In this document: positions 33,646 through 41,210 of the stretch, piece after piece
Position numbering within the stretch: the first letter of the stretch is position 1
How the letters are laid out: every line of letters begins with the position of its first letter
Source: Anaerosolibacter sp.
GTDB taxonomy: Bacteria > Bacillota > Clostridia > Peptostreptococcales > Thermotaleaceae
Direction: 5' to 3'
NCBI RefSeq assembly: GCF_029240175.1
Contig: NZ_JARBTM010000020.1
Span: 19,665 to 83,664, forward strand
DNA length: 64,000 nucleotides
Made by a program: the position numbers and the translations under genes
Notes under the pieces: model-generated
What the model was told of the DNA's origin: nothing
What the model saw: the letters and a program-made list of their open reading frames with translations, nothing else
The model's database searches: none

Positions 33646-35298
33646 CTATTCTCGTTCGAAAGGATAGGCATTCATGCCGCCTTCAAGAATTCTAAGCTGC
33701 TCAAAGCCTAATTCCTTAAGTTTCAAGTATGCCAAATAGGCATTTTTACCGATTTTACATACCAAAACTGTCTCTTTGTTCTTATCTAGCTCTTCCGCCC
33801 TCATATATAATTCTCCAGAAGGGATATTTACTGCACCTGGAATTGTACCAATCATAAAGGAGCCTTCATCCCGTACATCGATTATTTGCAGCTCTTTCGC
33901 TCTGTTTCTCATCTCAATAGGACCAATTCCTTTTACTCTTCCTGTCAGCTTATTGCTTAGTACGTTGGCTGCCAAGATCGTAGATGACATGGCCATGGAA
34001 AACGGCGGCGCATAAGCTAGATCCAACTTTTCTAAGTCTTCTACCTTTGCCCCAAAGGTGATGGCCGTTGCAATGATATCAATAGGTTTATCCACAACCC
34101 CTTCTCCTACCACCTGAGCCCCTAGAATTTTATGACTTGCTTTATCCACAATGAGCTTTGTAATGATCTCTCTATAGCCAGGGTAATAATGGGCTCTGTC
34201 ATTGGCAGGTACCAATGCTGTCTCCACCTCAAAACCAGCCTTAACCGCGTCTCTTTCTGACAATCCTGTTTTCCCAGCATTCAATTTAAAGAGCTTCACG
34301 ATGGTTGTACCCAGCACACCTTTTAAACTGTCTTTTTCCCCTTTGGCCAAATTGATGCCTGCAATTCTACCCATCTTATTTGCTGTCGATCCCATAGGGT
34401 ACCATGCGGGCTGTCCTGTGATGAGATTTACATTTTCTGCACAATCTCCCACGGCGTAAATGTTTTTTTCGCTTGTTTCCATGTACTCATTTACCCGTAT
34501 GGCTCCCGTGGGCCCTAACGCCAAACCAATTTCCTTGGCCAACTGGTTGTTTGGTCTCACACCCACCGACATAATTACCAAGTCTGCTTCAATTTCTCGT
34601 TGATCTGTGATTACCTTTCTCACGTTATCTGCCTCACCTGTCAAGGAAAGTACTTTTTCACTGGTATAGATACGGACACCCTGATCTACCATATAGTTTT
34701 GGGCATAAAGGGCCATCTCTTCATCAAATGGGGGTAAGATATGGGGTACCAATTCTACGATAGCTACTTCAATCCCCTTTTCATGAAGGTTTTCAGCAAC
34801 CTCTAATCCAATAAAACCACCGCCAATGACTACAGCTTTTTTTACAGCACCTTGATCCACGAGTTCACGGATGGCCTGGGCATCATTTACCGTTCTTACA
34901 GGAAAAACTCCCTTTAGATCCCTGCCCTCAATAGGGGGTACAAAGGGGGATGCGCCTGTGGCAATCACAAGGTCATCATAGGTATAGTGCTTCATCTCCC
35001 CCGTGGATAAGTCCTTCACATCTACACGCTTTAAGGCTTTATCGACACCAACCGCTTCATGCTTTGTAAAAACATCGATACCCGTCAACAGCTTGAAATC
35101 TTCAGGTGTCTTTACCACCAATTCCTTCTTTTCTTCAATAACACCACCAATATAATAAGGCAGCCCGCATCCTGCATAAGAGATGTACTCATCCTTGGTT
35201 ACAACCACAACCTCTGCCTTAGGATTTTCCCTTTTCATTTTGGCTGCAGTCTTGGTACCCGCAGCTACAGCGCCAATTACCAGTACTTTTCGACCCAT
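33646..35298 (-). CDS. CoA-disulfide reductase-rhodanese fusion (FAD/NAD(P)H persulfide reductase)
   Basis: 550 residues from ATG at 35298 (AGGAGG seven bases upstream). The FAD-binding N-terminus is VLVIGAVAAGTKTA, and the single redox cysteine is in YAGCGLPYYIGG (Cys44), as in CoADR. An NAD(P)H site VVIGGGFIGLEVAE and a dimerisation domain follow. The C-terminal rhodanese domain ends with the active loop VLVCKIGKNAY (Cys514). CoADR-RHD enzymes reduce CoA-persulfide, polysulfide or CoA disulfide. It follows the DUF1858 selenoprotein gene and precedes tusA and the dsrE-like gene. Confidence 0.93.
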   Translation of the reverse strand: MGRKVLVIGAVAAGTKTAAKMKRENPKAEVVVVTKDEYISYAGCGLPYYIGGVIEEKKELVVKTPEDFKLLTGIDVFTKHEAVGVDKALKRVDVKDLSTGEMKHYTYDDLVIATGASPFVPPIEGRDLKGVFPVRTVNDAQAIRELVDQGAVKKAVVIGGGFIGLEVAENLHEKGIEVAIVELVPHILPPFDEEMALYAQNYMVDQGVRIYTSEKVLSLTGEADNVRKVITDQREIEADLVIMSVGVRPNNQLAKEIGLALGPTGAIRVNEYMETSEKNIYAVGDCAENVNLITGQPAWYPMGSTANKMGRIAGINLAKGEKDSLKGVLGTTIVKLFKLNAGKTGLSERDAVKAGFEVETALVPANDRAHYYPGYREIITKLIVDKASHKILGAQVVGEGVVDKPIDIIATAITFGAKVEDLEKLDLAYAPPFSMAMSSTILAANVLSNKLTGRVKGIGPIEMRNRAKELQIIDVRDEGSFMIGTIPGAVNIPSGELYMRAEELDKNKETVLVCKIGKNAYLAYLKLKELGFEQLRILEGGMNAYPFERE

Positions 35299-35315
35299 TT
35301 CCATTCCTCCTATTA

Positions 35316-35507
35316 CTATTTTTCCAATTGATTCAATCGGTCTAATAATGCATCTACATCAACACGATAATTTTTGCAAGCATATCCTATGCTTTTATAA
35401 AGGGCTCCGCCTCAACCAAAACATCGAATGCCGAATTCCTTAAAGATTTTCTCTGCCTCGGAATGCTTTGCCAACACATCATAAATAATGGAATCTTGAT
35501 CAAACAA
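35316..35507 (-). CDS. DUF1858 domain protein with in-frame TGA, probable selenoprotein
   Basis: 63 codons from TTG at 35507 (GAGGTG seven bases upstream) to TAG at 35316-35318, interrupted only by TGA at 35412-35414 (codon 32). Read through, it gives a complete DUF1858 domain: SIIYDVLAKHSEAEKIF, then FGIRCFG-U-GGALYKS, then VDVDALLDRLNQLEK. In DUF1858 relatives this position is the second Cys of CxxC (as in HCLGCP), so Sec replaces Cys. A seven-bp hairpin with loop GGA lies 24 bases after the TGA. The domain is small and all-helical, often beside redox or hybrid-cluster proteins. It is first in the sulfur operon and 17 bases before the CoADR-rhodanese start. Confidence 0.82.
35378..35394 (-). 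promoter_or_regulatory. Bacterial SECIS-like hairpin
   Basis: Minus-strand AAGCATA-GGA-TATGCTT: perfect seven-bp stem, three-base apical loop beginning with G. The loop starts 24 bases after the TGA at 35412-35414, within the spacing known for bacterial SECIS elements. Confidence 0.7.
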
Positions 35508-35532
35508 ACCCTCTCACCTCTTATTCATTCCC

Positions 35533-35551
35533 TACCCCCTGGGCGGGGGTA
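35533..35551. promoter_or_regulatory. CsoR/CstR-type operator
   Basis: TACCCCC-TGGGC-GGGGGTA, seven-base inverted arms around five bases. It matches the TACCC...GGGTA operators of CsoR-family repressors. It lies just downstream of the -10 element of the sulfur operon, whose last gene encodes such a repressor. Confidence 0.75.
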
Positions 35552-35562
35552 TTTCTAGTTAT

Positions 35563-35591
35563 ATATTATTCCTTCCTTCGCAAAAAGTCAA
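35563..35591 (-). promoter_or_regulatory. Promoter of the sulfur operon
   Basis: Minus strand TTGACT (35586-35591), 17-base spacer, TAATAT (35563-35568). Start of transcription is expected about seven bases further, placing the operator over the first transcribed bases. Confidence 0.75.
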
Positions 35592-35593
35592 CA

Positions 35594-35614
35594 AAAAAAC
35601 ACACTCCGTGTGCT
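35594..35614 (-). terminator. Terminator downstream of the Tyr/Pro-rich protein gene
   Basis: Minus-strand AGCACAC-GGA-GTGTGTT (one G-T pair) followed by TTTTTTG. It immediately precedes the sulfur-operon promoter and insulates it. Confidence 0.65.
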
Positions 35615-35639
35615 TCACTTTTCTATACAGCCAAAAAAC

Positions 35640-35672
35640 TAGTTGTAGCGGGAACGAAAGTTCCCGCTACAA
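35640..35672. repeat. Palindromic repeat of the GTAGCGGG type
   Basis: TTGTAGCGGGAACGAAAGTT continues to CCCGCTACAA: an eleven-bp stem with a short loop, related to the GTAGGGG family. On the minus strand it is followed by AGTTTTTTGG and may also terminate transcription. Confidence 0.6.
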
Positions 35673-35677
35673 ACTCT

Positions 35678-36049
35678 TTAATAATAGTATCCTGGATACC
35701 CTGGGTAATGGCCTGGATAGCCAGGTCTTCTTCTCCGGGGGTAACGTCTTCTATCAAGAAGTTCTCGGATCAATAAGGCTCCAACCAAGCCTCTCAAAAG
35801 ATTTTGAGGGCCATATGGATAACCATCTGGCGATCTATACATTTCATCGCCTTTGATTTGCTCGTAGACTTCATCTACCATCTTATCTACCATTTCTTTT
35901 TTAGGAAATGGCTGCATCATATGATTATAGGGATGATCTTCTCTCTCACAGATGCGATTGATGTGAGGATATACCCTATGATAGATTTCTGGATACATTT
36001 TTTCTGCTTCTAACTCACAATAGGTTAGATAATCATAATATGGATACAT
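35678..36049 (-). CDS. Probable spore-coat-type Tyr/Pro/Arg-rich protein
   Basis: 123 residues. The N-terminal half has regularly spaced Tyr, Glu and His (MYPYYDYLTYCELEAEKMYP). The C-terminus is DRRRYPRRRRPGYPG followed by HYPGYPGYYY, a low-complexity tail like those of coat proteins. An AC-N16-CATATGATG sequence 42 bases upstream of the ATG fits the sigma-K promoter pattern, supporting late mother-cell expression. SD AAGGGGG. A precise coat family is not recognised. Confidence 0.65.
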   Translation of the reverse strand: MYPYYDYLTYCELEAEKMYPEIYHRVYPHINRICEREDHPYNHMMQPFPKKEMVDKMVDEVYEQIKGDEMYRSPDGYPYGPQNLLRGLVGALLIRELLDRRRYPRRRRPGYPGHYPGYPGYYY

Positions 36050-36090
36050 GCTTATTCCCCCTTATTTTAGCTAGGTTTCTCACCTATTTT

Positions 36091-36117
36091 CATCATATGA
36101 AGGAAATTTCTATTGGT
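36091..36117 (-). promoter_or_regulatory. Sigma-K-like promoter
   Basis: Minus strand AC (36116-36117), 16 bases, CATATGATG (36091-36099), close to the sigma-K pattern AC-N16-CATAnnnTA. Confidence 0.5.
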
Positions 36118-36229
36118 TCCAATGAAGAACAAAAGCATCTCATCAATTTGTTCATGAAATTTCAGTAATAAAACCGCCAAACCTCAAATATATTATTATT
36201 ACGAGACAAGGTAGTGAGGTGATATCTAC

Positions 36230-36667
36230 ATGTTAAAAGTATTGATCTTTAAGAAACGAACTCTGTATGTGGCTCTAGGTATACTCCTGGCAGTAATCAT
36301 TGGTATTGCAATTATGGTAACAATGTCAGGTTCAGACGAAACGTTTTCAGAAACCATAAAGTACGCCTACAAAAAGATTTCTCCCGAGCAGGCGAAAATA
36401 CTCATAGAAAAAAATCAAGATGTGGTCATATTAGACGTTCGCAATGAAAAAGAGTATGACCAAGGCCATCTTCCTCAAGCCACCCTCATGACTTTTCGGG
36501 AACTAAAGAAGAGCCTGTCTGATTTTGATCGTGAGCAGATCTATATGCTCTACGGTGAAGATGACCGAGACAGTGCAAAGGTCGCTCAATACCTAGGAAA
36601 CAATGGATTTGCGAGAATCTATATGCTAACGGGCGGCATAGAACAATGGCCCTATGAAATTGAGTAA
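36230..36667 (+). CDS. Membrane-anchored rhodanese-like protein lacking the catalytic Cys
   Basis: 145 residues: one N-terminal span (VALGILLAVIIGIAIMVTM), then a rhodanese fold (ISPEQAKILIE, VVILDVRNEKEYDQGHLPQA, MLTGGIEQWP). The active loop reads MLYGEDDRDSA, where active rhodaneses have Cys-R-x-G-x-R-S; Gly replaces the Cys. The domain is thus predicted inactive in sulfur transfer and is probably a binding or scaffold module facing outside. SD GTGAGGTG. It stands alone between the coat-like gene and a shared terminator. Confidence 0.82.
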   Translation: MLKVLIFKKRTLYVALGILLAVIIGIAIMVTMSGSDETFSETIKYAYKKISPEQAKILIEKNQDVVILDVRNEKEYDQGHLPQATLMTFRELKKSLSDFDREQIYMLYGEDDRDSAKVAQYLGNNGFARIYMLTGGIEQWPYEIE

Positions 36668-36668
36668 T

Positions 36669-36700
36669 AAAATGAGACTGGATTCCAGTCTCATTTTTTT
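36669..36700. terminator. Shared terminator of convergent genes
   Basis: Eleven-bp stem ATGAGACTGGA/TCCAGTCTCAT with A/T runs on both sides, between the rhodanese-like and M14 peptidase genes. Confidence 0.85.
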
Positions 36701-37695
36701 CTTATCTCTCTCATCAAATAAGGCACTACTTCTTGATTTTCCTCAATAAAACGATAACCCTCATCTGCACCAATCTGATCATAGCGCTGATCTCCAATTT
36801 CTATGGTGTACCCTGGCTTCTCGAACACCTTTACAAACCAGTCCTTATATCCTGCTGCAATACCCTCGCTGTCTTCCTTCTCAACCAGCTTATACCTTGT
36901 AATCCTTCCAATCTTTTTACCAATCTTTAGATCTCTTTTATAAGCCTGATCCTTTTGGTTATAGTACCAAAAAATTACAGAACCGCTTAAATGATAGGCT
37001 ACGGCCATCTCAGGTTTCTCCTTTAGGGTATAATTGGCCACTGCCTGGCTTTCAGGTTGATCCAAAGGGAAAGTCCCTTTATAATTTTCAAAGGAGGGCC
37101 CTTCCTTGCTCTCTGTTTCCTCCCAATCTGCTGGAAACTGTCGATTCAAATCTACACCTGCGATATTGGCCTTCCATCGAGAAAAATCCTCTTCTCCTTC
37201 GTTCATCGCTCCCAATAATTCGAGGTTTCTGTTCCCAATACCATTTAGCACCAGATCAATTCCATCGGGATTCATCATAGGTATAAAACTAACTGAGGCT
37301 TCTTCTAATAGCTGATAAATAGGATAGCCTTTTAGCTTTTTTCCTTCTTTGTCATGATTTAAATATACCTCTATCAGGCTCATCAGCAAATAGCTGGTCA
37401 TCCATTCTCTGGCATGGACACCGCCTATAACCACCAGCTTCTTCTCCCCATTTCCTATGCGGGCTGCATAAATTTCTCTTCCTTCTACAGAGACACCTAT
37501 CGTATCTACCTGAAGTTTCTCAGGATGGGCCTCTTTCAGTTTGAACAGATCCTCTTTCAGCTGCTCATAGTCATAATCTACTTCTGTGTGAACAATTTCA
37601 TTTCTATATGCTTTCTTTTGGGAGATTTTATATGGTGTACACCCTTCTAAACACAGCAATGCAATAATAATAGCAGCTGCAACCCATCTTTTCAA
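36691..37695 (-). CDS. M14 zinc carboxypeptidase-like lipoprotein (gamma-D-Glu-diamino acid endopeptidase type)
   Basis: About 334 residues. The lipobox ALLCLEGC gives Cys19 as the lipid-modified residue. The zinc motif GGVHAREW has His94 and Glu97, the third ligand His is in VAYHLSGSVIFWY, and the catalytic Glu is in PGYTIEIGD. NPDGIDLVLNG and DLNRQFP complete the M14 signature. Relatives cut peptidoglycan stem peptides during sporulation or recycling. TTG at 37695 suits the GAGGTG SD better than the GTG at 37704. CATATAATA at 37715-37723 (minus strand) looks like a sporulation-sigma -10. Confidence 0.87.
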   Translation of the reverse strand: MKRWVAAAIIIALLCLEGCTPYKISQKKAYRNEIVHTEVDYDYEQLKEDLFKLKEAHPEKLQVDTIGVSVEGREIYAARIGNGEKKLVVIGGVHAREWMTSYLLMSLIEVYLNHDKEGKKLKGYPIYQLLEEASVSFIPMMNPDGIDLVLNGIGNRNLELLGAMNEGEEDFSRWKANIAGVDLNRQFPADWEETESKEGPSFENYKGTFPLDQPESQAVANYTLKEKPEMAVAYHLSGSVIFWYYNQKDQAYKRDLKIGKKIGRITRYKLVEKEDSEGIAAGYKDWFVKVFEKPGYTIEIGDQRYDQIGADEGYRFIEENQEVVPYLMREIRKK

Positions 37696-37749
37696 ACAAA
37701 TCACCTCTACTGCCTATTATATGTAGCCATAACCTGTTTTTATTAAAAA

Positions 37750-37775
37750 TAAATAGCACACCCAAGGGTGTGCCA
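37750..37775 (-). terminator. Terminator of the Glu-rich protein gene
   Basis: Stem GGCACACCC/GGGTGTGCT with a two-base loop, followed on the minus strand by ATTTATTTTTAAT. Confidence 0.75.
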
Positions 37776-37781
37776 TCATCT

Positions 37782-39251
37782 TTAATAGTTTGGTGGTGGT
37801 GTTGGTTTTAAAGGCATGACGATACTTCCAGTCTTGGCATCAACGTGGAGAATCCAATAGCCGTAGTCACCTTTTTGAGGTTCTCTGTCTTCGATAGGAT
37901 GCCAATAGACGAACCCAGTCATTCCCTCATAGGGTTGCTCTGAAGCCAAATATCTGCCGGGCATTCCATATAAATAAAATATCGGCTCCCCTTTTTCATC
38001 GCATTGCTTACCAAAAATATAGTGCTGATATTTATACATCAGATCAGGATATCCTGCCATGTAGTTCATGTGTGGATAGTAGCCATACATATTATTCACA
38101 TAACCATAGAATGGCAGGAAGGATCTATATAATGTTTGCTGATCATAATCCACCTTCCACCATTGACATCTATCCATATTTTTCTCAAATGGTTCAACTT
38201 TCTTATGATATTTTAAAATATTATCTACGTAGTCACAAACCATTTTGAAATAATTGTTATAGTAGCTATGGGTTGTATTTTGAGGATAATGCTTCATAGG
38301 ATCATAAACTACATCTTGATAATAAATCTCCTCTGGTTTTTTCGGTGCAGCTTCTTTCTTCATTGCTTCAGGCTGGGATGCTGCAGCTTCCTCAGGGACC
38401 TGGGCAGGAGCCTTCTCTTGCATCTCTTCCTCTACTTCTTCTTTTACTTCTTCTTTTATTTCTTCTTTTATTTCCTCTTTTATTTCCTCAACAGCTTCTT
38501 TTTTCACCTCTTCAACAATTTCTTCTTTTGCCTCTTTTACTTCTTCAACAGCTTCTTCTATTTCCTCAATAACTTTTCCTTCCACAGCCGGTGCAGGAAC
38601 CTCTTCTTCTTCCAATTCAATATTGATTTCAATCTCCAGTTCTTCATGTTTATCTTCAGTCGTCTTATCACTTTCTACAATCTCTATGGTCTCTTCAGGT
38701 ACTTCTTTTTGAACATCTTTTAAAATTTCTTTTATCTTCTCATACTTTTTCTCATATTTTACATCTAGTTCCTTTTCTTCCTCAGATTTTTCCTTTCTAC
38801 TCCAACTGCTTGATAAGATATGCTTCCATGATGCCCGCTCTTTGTTGATAAATCCTACCAAAGGTGCTGCCACTTCTCCACGGTGATGTTTTTCTGCAGC
38901 CTCTGCCACAACCGCAATCACATTAAATACATCGATGTTATGGCCCTTTCCATCCACATTGGCAGGATCAAAGCGCCAGGTGACCTCACCCTTGCCACTT
39001 TCATCAATAACAAATGCGCCATTGTCCACGAACGCTTCTTGGCCTTCCTTGGTGCCAATCAAATATCCTCGGTAGATGTATTCTGCGTTTTTAAAGTATT
39101 TTAGATTTTGTATATAATGACTAAGTACCCCTTTGCCGTTTTTTATCTCTATTTTTGTATATCCTTTAGGATTTTTCCCTTGTTTATTATCAAAACCATT
39201 TTCTTCATTGTCTAAAATAATAAAATATCTTCGATAACGGTTATAATCCAT
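37782..39251 (-). CDS. Large Glu/Lys-repeat protein with structured ends, probable spore-envelope protein
   Basis: 489 residues in three parts. The N-terminal domain (about 1-140) contains RRYFIILDNEENGFD and PKGYTKIEIKNGKGVLS. The centre (about 160-300) is low-complexity with repeated EEIKEEIKEEVKEEVEEE-like units, a likely long helix. The Tyr/Pro/Trp-rich C-terminal domain has WWKVDYDQQTLYRSFLPFYG and GYWILHVDAKTGSIVMPL. A very good sigma-K-like promoter lies 31 bases upstream. I do not recognise a named family. A spore coat or exosporium role is inferred from composition and promoter. Confidence 0.7.
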   Translation of the reverse strand: MDYNRYRRYFIILDNEENGFDNKQGKNPKGYTKIEIKNGKGVLSHYIQNLKYFKNAEYIYRGYLIGTKEGQEAFVDNGAFVIDESGKGEVTWRFDPANVDGKGHNIDVFNVIAVVAEAAEKHHRGEVAAPLVGFINKERASWKHILSSSWSRKEKSEEEKELDVKYEKKYEKIKEILKDVQKEVPEETIEIVESDKTTEDKHEELEIEINIELEEEEVPAPAVEGKVIEEIEEAVEEVKEAKEEIVEEVKKEAVEEIKEEIKEEIKEEVKEEVEEEMQEKAPAQVPEEAAASQPEAMKKEAAPKKPEEIYYQDVVYDPMKHYPQNTTHSYYNNYFKMVCDYVDNILKYHKKVEPFEKNMDRCQWWKVDYDQQTLYRSFLPFYGYVNNMYGYYPHMNYMAGYPDLMYKYQHYIFGKQCDEKGEPIFYLYGMPGRYLASEQPYEGMTGFVYWHPIEDREPQKGDYGYWILHVDAKTGSIVMPLKPTPPPNY

Positions 39252-39281
39252 AGCTCACTCCCCCCTTTTACTCATTTATAC

Positions 39282-39308
39282 TAATATATGTGCAAACTGA
39301 GAAATAGT
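39282..39308 (-). promoter_or_regulatory. Sigma-K-like promoter of the Glu-rich protein gene
   Basis: Minus strand AC (39307-39308), exactly 16 bases, then CATATATTA (39282-39290), a full match to AC-N16-CATAnnnTA. Confidence 0.62.
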
Positions 39309-39349
39309 TCACTATTTCAAAAAAATAAGTCCCGCTTTCGCAGAACTTT

Positions 39350-39527
39350 ATATATCTAGAAAATTATGATCTTCAATTTTTTAGATATGGGGAGTTGTTA
39401 AGAGGGTTTCCCTCTTAAGTTCAATAATTGGAGGGTCACAGCGAAGCATCATAGGGAACTATTAGTTCCCTGTGAAAAACAAAAGCAATTTCTTTCTCTT
39501 TAGAGCTTTAAATGCTTTTGTTTTTGT
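39350..39527 (+). repeat. Structured repeat element, copy A (partner at 42383-42557, inverted)
   Basis: Four successive fold-backs are seen. The first is TATATCTAGAAAATT/AATTTTTTAGATATG. The second is TTAAGAGGG/CCCTCTTAA. The third is TCATAGGGAACT/AGTTCCCTGTGA. The fourth is a tail AACAAAAGCA/TGCTTTTGTT. It matches copy B in reverse complement over nearly its whole length. The tail overlaps the ksgA stop and supplies the last codons of KsgA. Confidence 0.78.
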
Positions 39528-40389
39528 GTTTATATGGATACGCACAGTCGGCCAACTGGGCAAACTCCTCAATAGAAAGTGTTTCCCCACGCCGATTCTC
39601 ATCGATATTACTCTTGCTTAGTATCTCCTTCACATCATCCTTTTCAAAGCCTAAGCCGCTGGAAGTCAATGCATTGAGCAAAGTTTTTCTCCGCTTACCA
39701 AAAGCAGCCCTCACCATATCAAACATCAAATCTTCGTCCTTCACCTTCACCCTAGGCTGCTTTAGTACACTCAACCGAATCACGGTAGATTCCACATTGG
39801 GCTGAGGAATAAATACAGACCTTGGCACTTTGGTGATAATCTTTGGATCACAATAATATTGGACTGCTACAGATAGTGAACCATAGTCTTTCGTCCCAGG
39901 TCTAGCCTGCATACGATCTGCTACCTCTTTTTGTATCATTACCACGATCGTGCTGACAGGTATTTTTTCCTCCAAAAATTTCATGATAATAGGTGTGGTT
40001 ACATAATACGGCAGATTGGCTATCACTTTTACTTCCTGACCCGAAAATTTATCCTCTACAAGTTTATGTAAATCCATTTTGAGAACATCCTGGTGAATCA
40101 CTTCTACATTGGATTCATCCTTTAGGGTCTCTCCCAATATGGGAATCAGATTTCTATCAATCTCTACGGCCACTACTTTTTCTGCTCGTTCAGCCAAGAA
40201 CTGGGTTAAGGTGCCTATACCAGGACCAATTTCGATAACGCCATCTTCCTTGGATACCTCTGCCCCATCCACGATCTTACATAAAATATTTTCATCAATC
40301 AAGAAATTTTGTCCTAGGCTTTTTGAAAACTTAAATCCAAATTTTCCCACAATCTCTTTCGTCACCTTTGGTGAAACTAGTTTTTCCAT
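39508..40389 (-). CDS. ksgA: 16S rRNA dimethyladenosine transferase
   Basis: 293 residues. Dimethylates two adjacent adenosines in the 3'-terminal helix of 16S rRNA using S-adenosylmethionine (SAM). Motifs: SKSLGQNFLIDENI, the SAM loop VIEIGPGIGTLTQFL, the acidic VVAVEIDRNLIP, and the catalytic NLPYYVTTPII. Length is normal. It follows rnmV by 16 bases, the conserved Firmicute order, and its C-terminal codons (YKHKNKSI) are encoded within a repeat element. No SD stronger than AGGGGATG is seen. Confidence 0.97.
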   Translation of the reverse strand: MEKLVSPKVTKEIVGKFGFKFSKSLGQNFLIDENILCKIVDGAEVSKEDGVIEIGPGIGTLTQFLAERAEKVVAVEIDRNLIPILGETLKDESNVEVIHQDVLKMDLHKLVEDKFSGQEVKVIANLPYYVTTPIIMKFLEEKIPVSTIVVMIQKEVADRMQARPGTKDYGSLSVAVQYYCDPKIITKVPRSVFIPQPNVESTVIRLSVLKQPRVKVKDEDLMFDMVRAAFGKRRKTLLNALTSSGLGFEKDDVKEILSKSNIDENRRGETLSIEEFAQLADCAYPYKHKNKSI

Positions 40390-40405
40390 GACATCCCCTA
40401 CTTCA

Positions 40406-40936
40406 CTATATTTTTTTCAAGGCTTCCTCAAACTCTACTCTAGAAATCCCATAATGATTTAATCTATTTAGAAATTGCTTGGCATTGGCATAGCCAATGC
40501 CCAGTTCTTTACCCAATCGATCTCTTCGCCCACTGGCATCTTCAGAGCCTACCAAATCATTCTGGATCAAATCTAAATTCGTAAAGAGCTTACCAGAAAT
40601 ATCACACTCTGTCCGTACCTTTTCTAAGGCAGCCAAAATGCTCTCTGGAGAAGCATTTTCGATTCCTATATCACCTTTTTTGGTTGCTTCCTCCCGAGGT
40701 AAAAATGCATGCTTGCACCCCTTTATACGACTAGATATCCTCTTACGAATCTTTTCTCCTGCATGATCTGGATCTGTAAAGATAATAACACCCTTTCGCT
40801 GTTGGGCTACTTCAATTCGTTTCAGTGTTTCCTCCGTAAGACCAAATCCATGGGTCGTAATAATTTCCGCATTTAATGCCCGCTTCACAGCGATGGCATC
40901 ATCTCTTCCCTCTACTACGATTACTTCCTTAATCAT
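40406..40936 (-). CDS. rnmV: Ribonuclease M5 (5S rRNA maturase)
   Basis: 176 residues from ATG at 40936 (TGGAGGAAAAAT). The Toprim domain shows VVEGRDDAIAVKRAL and the acidic FTDPDHAGEKIRK. The C-terminal DUF4093 part ends in LNHYGISRVEFEEAL. It trims both ends of precursor 5S rRNA within the L18-5S complex. Its linkage to ksgA is widespread in Firmicutes. Confidence 0.95.
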   Translation of the reverse strand: MIKEVIVVEGRDDAIAVKRALNAEIITTHGFGLTEETLKRIEVAQQRKGVIIFTDPDHAGEKIRKRISSRIKGCKHAFLPREEATKKGDIGIENASPESILAALEKVRTECDISGKLFTNLDLIQNDLVGSEDASGRRDRLGKELGIGYANAKQFLNRLNHYGISRVEFEEALKKI

Positions 40937-41051
40937 ATTTTTCCTCCAGGTAAATATTATATGCCTCTTCCTATTGTATAGTATTGTGACCCTCAAGTAA
41001 ATTCTATGTATGTTTTCTTGCAGATAAATTAAGATTGATATTTAAAGAAAA

Positions 41052-41116
41052 TGTAGGGGCGATTCACGAATCGCCCATGGACCCAAAAGATCGGGCGATT
41101 CGTGAATCGCCCCTAC
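41052..41116. repeat. GTAGGGGCG palindromic repeat
   Basis: GTAGGGGCGATTCACGAATC, a short linker, and then GATTCGTGAATCGCCCCTAC: nested inverted arms of 24 bases sharing the GATTCACGAATC core seen at 16275. About 20 bases further, 41137-41175 holds repeated AATCTTAATCTTAATCTC units. Confidence 0.75.
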
Positions 41117-41176
41117 GATAGACTGTTCAATCCTAGTATTCTTCCTCAATCTTAATCTTAATCTCAATCTTCCCTA

Positions 41177-41206
41177 ACAAAAAGAACAGGGAAATCCTCC
41201 CCTGCC
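41177..41206 (-). terminator. Terminator of the 3D-domain protein gene
   Basis: Minus-strand stem GGGCAGGG/CCCTGTTC (two G-T pairs) with a short loop, followed by TTTTTGTT. Confidence 0.65.
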
Positions 41207-41210
41207 CTTA

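Noticed and set aside
35316..35507. DUF1858 gene read as a pseudogene interrupted by a stop codon
   Set aside because: The frame is intact on both sides, the single stop is TGA at a Cys position, the SD, promoter and operator are intact, and a SECIS-like hairpin follows. Decay would not be expected to produce this combination.
35594..35614. Operator of the sulfur operon
   Set aside because: The hairpin is followed by a T run on the minus strand and lies upstream of the -35 element, which fits a terminator of the preceding gene better.
38268..38723. 151-residue plus-strand frame rich in Leu/Phe
   Set aside because: Antisense shadow of the Glu/Lys-repeat region of the minus-strand gene; the composition is a by-product of its GAA/GAG/AAA codons.
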